Source: Ochotona curzoniae (taxonomy: Eukaryota > Chordata > Mammalia > Lagomorpha > Ochotonidae). From it: a stretch of 64,000 nt of DNA. The stretch lies in NCBI RefSeq assembly GCF_017591425.1, contig NW_024466218.1:16072001-16136000 (forward strand). The letters are read 5' to 3'. Under the pieces are notes generated by a model. The model did not search any database, was not told where the DNA came from, and worked only from the letters and a program-made list of their open reading frames with translations. Shown piece after piece: positions 59,093 through 64,000 of the stretch (position 1 is its first letter; each line of letters starts with the position of its first letter). The position numbers and the translations under genes were made by a program.

Positions 59093-60039
59093 TTCTTCCC
59101 CAAAAACATTCTGGTCAAGTCACCATTGCATTGGCAAGTTTAGGCTATTTCCTCTTGAGTTTTCATGGATTTCTCTACTGTGATTTGAATCTTTTCTGAG
59201 GATTTGATCTATCTCCAGTTTTTTGTGGAAGTCGCCACTATCCTGATTCCTCTTTACCTTAGAGTGATTAGGGCCTGACTGTTATCAGACCATGAATGAA
59301 TCTCGTCACGTGGCTTGCTTAGTCCTGACCTCCTTCGTTCTGACCCTGTCAAGTTTTCTCAGCTAACAGGCTTCATAACCCCAGCATGATCATCGTTAGT
59401 GTCATTAATGTACTTTCTTCTAATCATTTTACTTAATAGTGATCTCACCACATGAACCAATTTACCTTCTACATTTTTTAAAAACTAATATTTTGAATGC
59501 TGACATGTTTAATGATGATGAAATGTCTGTGTAAAGAAGACTCTTAAACAGTGTGACTTTTCAGAAGACACAAACTTAAGTAATTCATGCTAATCCTATA
59601 AGAGAAAGTGGATAGTAGAAAGCATTATTTCCCAAAGGCAAAGGAGATGCATCTTTGTATCATGCTATGGAAACTCAGTAACCTTTATGTTACAGAGTAG
59701 CTTGCAGTGAAAACCTAAATCTGTTTTTGCTGACTCATTGGGCTCAGAATGGCGTCCTGGCCCAGATGAGATTCCTTCTCCATAGCTTTACCAGTTCTCA
59801 GCTGTCACTCTTAGAAGAGGAAGAGTGTCCCCTCAGGTGGCCAGGCATAGTGACTTACGCTGGTTGTGTAATGCACTGCTTTGTAATTCAATCTTATAAA
59901 CTATTGATTTCTGTTCTGATAATGACATAAATCATTCTTAGTGCCAGGACAAGCAGACTTAGGCTTCTTAATAAACAAAGAGATGAAATCAATGAACTCA
60001 ATCTGTTACTCAGATGAGATATTTATTGTTATGTATTTA
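59093..60039. other. Intergenic stretch without recognised features
   Basis: Unique sequence; no element I can support. Confidence 0.6.
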
Positions 60040-60335
60040 TTTTTTAAAAAGATTTATTGTTGTGTATTTGAAAGGCACAGTTATGGGGGTGGGCGTGCGG
60101 TGAGACAGACAGAGAGCTTCCATTTGCTTGTTCACTTTCTAAATGCCTGCAGTGACAGGAGCTTGGTAGGTCTAAAACCAGGAGTCAGTAGCACTTTCTG
60201 GGCTTGTTACATGGGTGCAGGGCCCTAAACACTTCGGCCATCTTCCTCTCCTTTGCTAGGCACGTTGGTAGAGAGCTGGATTGGAAGTGGAACAGATGTG
60301 ACTTGATTTGGTTCCTGTGTTGGAACTACAACTCA
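60040..60335 (-). mobile_element. C-SINE, old copy
   Basis: aagatttattgttgtgtatt, gtgagacagacagagagctt, cttgttcactttctaaatgc and a head with ttcctgtgttgg. Confidence 0.8.
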
Positions 60336-60599
60336 ATCTAGAGTAAGAAAATAAAAGCTGCTTAATGACTCCTGGCCTCTGGATTTCCTTTCTCTAAAAT
60401 CTGAACTTCATTTCCTTATGTTTTTGACCTTTTTCTCCTTGACCCAATTTAGATTCTTGTATATGCTAAGGAAATTTGGCAGCCCTGGATTCACCTATGT
60501 TAGATTCTCTAGGAGAAAAAGGAGCTGCTTCCTGTGAATGCTTGAATGTCAGTTTCAGAGCTCTGCTGTAATTGGCCTTGCTTGGACTGTCTTCTCTCT

Positions 60600-61070
60600 T
60601 TGTGAACCAGTTGGGTAACTGACAGCTCTACTACACCGACTCATACAGGTGTCCCAATCACAGCTTCCAGAGAACCTACTGAGGGGCACATCACTGATTG
60701 ACAGCTCAGCTGCCTTACAGATCTACTGCGTCATTCTTGCCTGGCATGACTGACCATAGAGATGTTGTGCTCACTCACATTGCCATTCCTGCCTGCTGAG
60801 AAATTCCTCTAGTAAGTGCTCATGAGTTTGGGAACTCCATATTGATTCAGCTGAGACTCCCTATAATCATTCTGACATCTGAGGTCATTCTTCCCCAATT
60901 ATTCCTCCCCTTTCTCCTTTTATAAATGTCAAACCTGCACCCTTGACAGCAGTGCAGCTTCTCCCTGCCTGTTTTTTCTCGTCTCTCCCACACCCTCTTG
61001 AGCACAGACACTTCCTCCACTCTTGCTTTCTGCCCTTTTGCTGTCTACTTTCCACAGCACCTGAGCTGAC
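60600..61070 (+). mobile_element. Possible solo LTR of an endogenous retrovirus-like element
   Basis: A TATAAA at 60,921-60,926 sits in a pyrimidine-rich context, followed by a C/T-rich downstream part (cttctccctgcctgtttttt). This recalls U3-R-U5 layout. I find no matching internal region or clear TG...CA ends, so this stays a weak suggestion. Confidence 0.25.
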
Positions 61071-61496
61071 ATAGACTAAATGGAATGAGCATGAAGTGGC
61101 TAACAGAAGGAGAGAACGTCAGATATTCAGAAGAAAATATATATATGTGGGTTACTTCGTGGCAAGCATAAAAAGAAAAATGCCACACTAGGCAGGTTTC
61201 AAGCCCTCATATTTTTGATACGGGAGCACTGATATTTCCATCAACCAATGAAGTCCCTAATAGTAAAGACAAAAATGCCAAGTCTTGTTGAAGAATGCAT
61301 TAAAAAGAAATTCATCTAAATGCACACTCTGAATTTTCTACATGTATTACTGAATTCTCCAGAGATGAGCCAGAGTTCTTTATCTTATTTATATCGTATT
61401 GCCAAATTGCTGTTTCCAGAACCCATTTGACCTAATTTTTCTAATTAAAAACAGACAAGAATATAATTACTGTTTGGAGTTGATAAGACAACTTCC
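61071..61496. other. Intergenic stretch, AT-rich
   Basis: Short TA run near 61,140; otherwise nothing recognised. The rest of 60,336-60,600 is likewise unremarkable. Confidence 0.55.
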
Positions 61497-61825
61497 TAAA
61501 AGATTTGTTTATTTTTATTGGAAAGTCAGATACACAGAGAGGACCAGAGACAGAAAGATCTTTCATCCATTGGTTCACTCCTGAAGTGACTGCAATGGCC
61601 GGAGCTCAGCTGATCTGAAGCCAGGAGCAAGGAGCCCGGAGCCTGGAGCCTTCTCCAGATCTCCCATGAGGGTTCAGGGTCCCAAGCTTTGGGTCATCCT
61701 TGACTGCTTTCCCAGGCCACAGGCAGGGAACTGGATGGGAAACAGGGCCACTGGGACACGAGCTGGAGCCCATGTGGGATCCTGGCACATGTAAGGTTTA
61801 GCCGCTAGGCTACTGAGCTGGGCCC
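61497..61825 (-). mobile_element. C-SINE, moderately young full-length copy
   Basis: agatttgtttatttttattg, ccattggttcactcctgaag, tgctttcccaggccacaggc and a head ending ctactgagctgggccca. A short internal duplication (gcaaggagcccggagcctgg) sits at 61,628-61,650. Confidence 0.92.
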
Positions 61826-62044
61826 ATAAAAAGGCAATTTTTAAACTATGTGCTTTACACTCTGACATTTGACACACAGTTAAGGTGTCCCATGGAATGA
61901 CTATCCCGAATTGGTGAGCCTGAGTTGGGGTGCGTGGATTCATTTATGAGCTAGACTTCTGTATTCCTACTCATACACATCATCCTCCCTATTGGACCAT
62001 GGCATAAGTAGTTCGATTGAGTTTTTGTTCATGGGGGTTTGGAG

Positions 62045-62148
62045 AGTGGAGGAATGAATGGGGGGGTTGGTCTCTCTCTCTCTCTCTCTCCCCTCTTTAC
62101 CTGTCTCTTGTCTTTCAAATTAAATGATTTTTTAAAAATATACTTTAT
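62045..62148 (+). mobile_element. Probable C-SINE tail fragment with (TC)n
   Basis: A TC run at 62,071-62,090, cctgtctcttgtctttcaaa and ttaaatgattttttaaaa fit the 3' end of a plus-strand SINE. Confidence 0.5.
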
Positions 62149-62385
62149 GGGGCTGGCATAGTAGCTCACCTCCCTGGTTATTCTTGGGAAAGCGGCCGGG
62201 GATGGCTGAAGCACCAGGCCTCAGCACCCATGGGGGAGATTCAACAAAGCTCCTGGCTCCTGGCTGTGGATCAGTTCTGCTTAGGCCATGGAACTATCTG
62301 GGGAGGGAACAAATAGATGAAAGATTTTTCTCTTTTTCTCTCCTTCTCTCTGTAAAACTGCCTTGCAAATAAAATGCAATAATTA
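62149..62385 (+). mobile_element. C-SINE with internal deletion
   Basis: Head ggggctggcatagtagctca joins early to gggaaagcggccggggatgg; much of the B-box part is missing. Then gctcctggctcctggctgtg and a CT-rich end. Confidence 0.8.
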
Positions 62386-62984
62386 AGCCTTTGTATTTTT
62401 GGTTGCTGTTTTGTTTATTACAGATGGGAAAACAAATAGCAGGTTTTTAGTAGAAAGTAAGTAGAATTCTACTACTTTTTAAGCCTTTTGTTTCACAAGT
62501 CACTTCTCTGATCTTACTTTTATTCCCCAATAATCTATTATATATTCATTTTTTCTTTCTTTTGGGAAAAATATGGAAAAGCCTACTATTAACATTCTGT
62601 CAGGAGTGTTAATATTGTGTAGAGCTGTCATCAGAGTTGGAACCCAACTGCACTATATGTATAGCCCAGGAATACTAGTGCAATAATCTTTTGTCTACAT
62701 CTATTGGGAAGATATTAACTATAGAAATCTCATTTTCAGTTCTTTATTCCCAGGTATCCACATGAAGGAAATAAGGGATTTATATGGTGGAGTTCAAGCA
62801 ATTCATTTGATATATCCAAAGTACGAATTCCCAGGGGCAGCTGTAAAATGTTCTTGTCTGTGATTGGATGGCAAGAACATAAGGTACAGGAAGATAAGGG
62901 CACTAAGCAGCTGAACTTGTATTATGATATATATAAAACCTTTCCACTTTACATACATACATTAAAAAATACATAGGAACATAA
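62386..62984. other. Intergenic stretch without recognised features
   Basis: AT-rich unique sequence. Confidence 0.6.
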
Positions 62985-63312
62985 GAGCTAGCATTGTGGT
63001 ATAGCAGGTCAAGCTGCTATCCCATTTGGGCATTCATTCATGCCCAAGCTACTACACTTCAGTCTAGCTCCCTGCTGGTAACATGTGAGAAGTGGAACAA
63101 TGCCAAAGTGTTTGGTACAGTACTACTCACGTGAACGTACAGGAGGAAGTTCTAGCTCCTGGCTTTGTCTGGCCCAGGCTTGGCCACTGGGGCCATCTGG
63201 AGAGAACCAGATGATGGAACCAGCAGATGGAAGATCTCTCTCTCCCTGTCTTTCTTGCTCTGTGTCAATTCTGACTTCTAAATAAATAAATCAGTCTTAA
63301 GAAAAAGAAATG
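62985..63312 (+). mobile_element. C-SINE, old full-length copy
   Basis: Head gagctagcattgtggtatag, ctagctccctgctggtaaca, tctagctcctggctttgtct, cagatggaagatctctctct and an A-rich tail with aataaataaat. Confidence 0.85.
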
Positions 63313-64000
63313 ATAAACAAGAGTGAAAAAAAAAAGCCCTGGGTTTTAAACTGTTATAGAATTATCTTCATGGTATATGTTCAATTCAACTGTTTTACTG
63401 TTGCTCACTACTTTTCTTAAAATTGATGCTCACCTACCATTATAACCCCGTGGAGTCAAGACAGTTCAGCCAAGCTATAAAAAATATGCCTCCAAAATTA
63501 TACAACAGAATTCAAATGGCATGCTCTTTTTAACATTATTAACAGTATCATTATTCAGAAGAATTAAATTGACATCTTGTAGAAGAATAAATGAATGAAT
63601 GATTGGAATGTATTTTCCTGAGCTCTTTCATTGTATAAGAAATCACATTGTTTTTTCTCTCCATTCATTCTTTAAATCCTGGAATATTATCTTTTCTGTT
63701 TTTCCTTTATCTGCGTGTCAATCTGCTAGATACAACTCTGATGCCCAAGTGAAGTGTGGTCACAAAATACTGTTCATTTACTCTGTAATTAACAATGACA
63801 CACCCTAATAATGAGTAATTTCTAAAACAAATCATCCCCCACTATGGTAGTTTCTTCCTTGTAGCAGTTTCTTAGAAGTTGTCCATTTGTGTGTGTGTGT
63901 GTGTGTCCTGACTTGCCTTCCAATTTTGAACCTCTCTTTGGAGAACTCTTCAAAATTGAAATCTCTTTTAATGTTATATCTCACTGGGGTCAACTGCTTT
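63313..64000. other. Intergenic stretch with a short (GT)n run
   Basis: AT-rich; a (GT) run lies at about 63,889-63,906. Nothing else recognised to the window end. Confidence 0.65.

Overview
The window is mammalian nuclear DNA, and its repeats point to a lagomorph. About three dozen copies or fragments of one tRNA-derived SINE (the lagomorph C-SINE) lie on both strands. The young copies carry a head and a tail (cagatatacagagaggag on the minus strand) that I associate more with pika (Ochotona) than with rabbit. The species is an inference; the order is fairly secure.

Positions 1 to about 20,480 hold the 3' end of PIK3C3 (VPS34, the class III phosphatidylinositol 3-kinase) on the plus strand: four coding exons (2729-2897, 5939-6029, 12016-12141, 19407-19421), their introns and a 3' UTR of roughly 1 kb. 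Joined, the exons give the last 133 residues. Counting back from the 887-residue human protein puts the kinase DFG aspartate at 761, as in human, so no residue is gained or lost. The terminal exon codes only YWRK before the stop. The introns hold SINE copies, at least one likely MIR, an RFX-type X-box and a 21-bp palindrome.

From about 20.5 kb to the end I find no protein-coding gene. This fits the long gene-poor interval downstream of PIK3C3 in other mammals. It is filled with C-SINEs, LINE-1 fragments on both strands (24.6, 40.2, 45.2, 48.6 and 55.3-57.2 kb), a LINE-2 fragment (31.3-32.2 kb), MIRs, and several elements I cannot name. The unnamed elements include a degenerate array with a period near 60 bp (29.0-30.2 kb), a dimer of about 210 bp (54.0-54.4 kb) and a 740-bp insertion with a 9-bp target-site duplication (57.5-58.2 kb). 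Two almost identical young SINEs face each other at 46.4 and 47.2 kb. SINE-poor stretches at 28.7-40.5, 43.6-45.2 and 50.7-53.2 kb are the best places to look for conserved regulatory DNA.

All other open reading frames are short, and many read through SINEs on either strand; I regard none as a gene. I found no CRISPR array, no bacterial-type system, no convincing RNA gene and no intact mobile-element ORF. I do not see a previously undescribed system here; the findings are modest leads.
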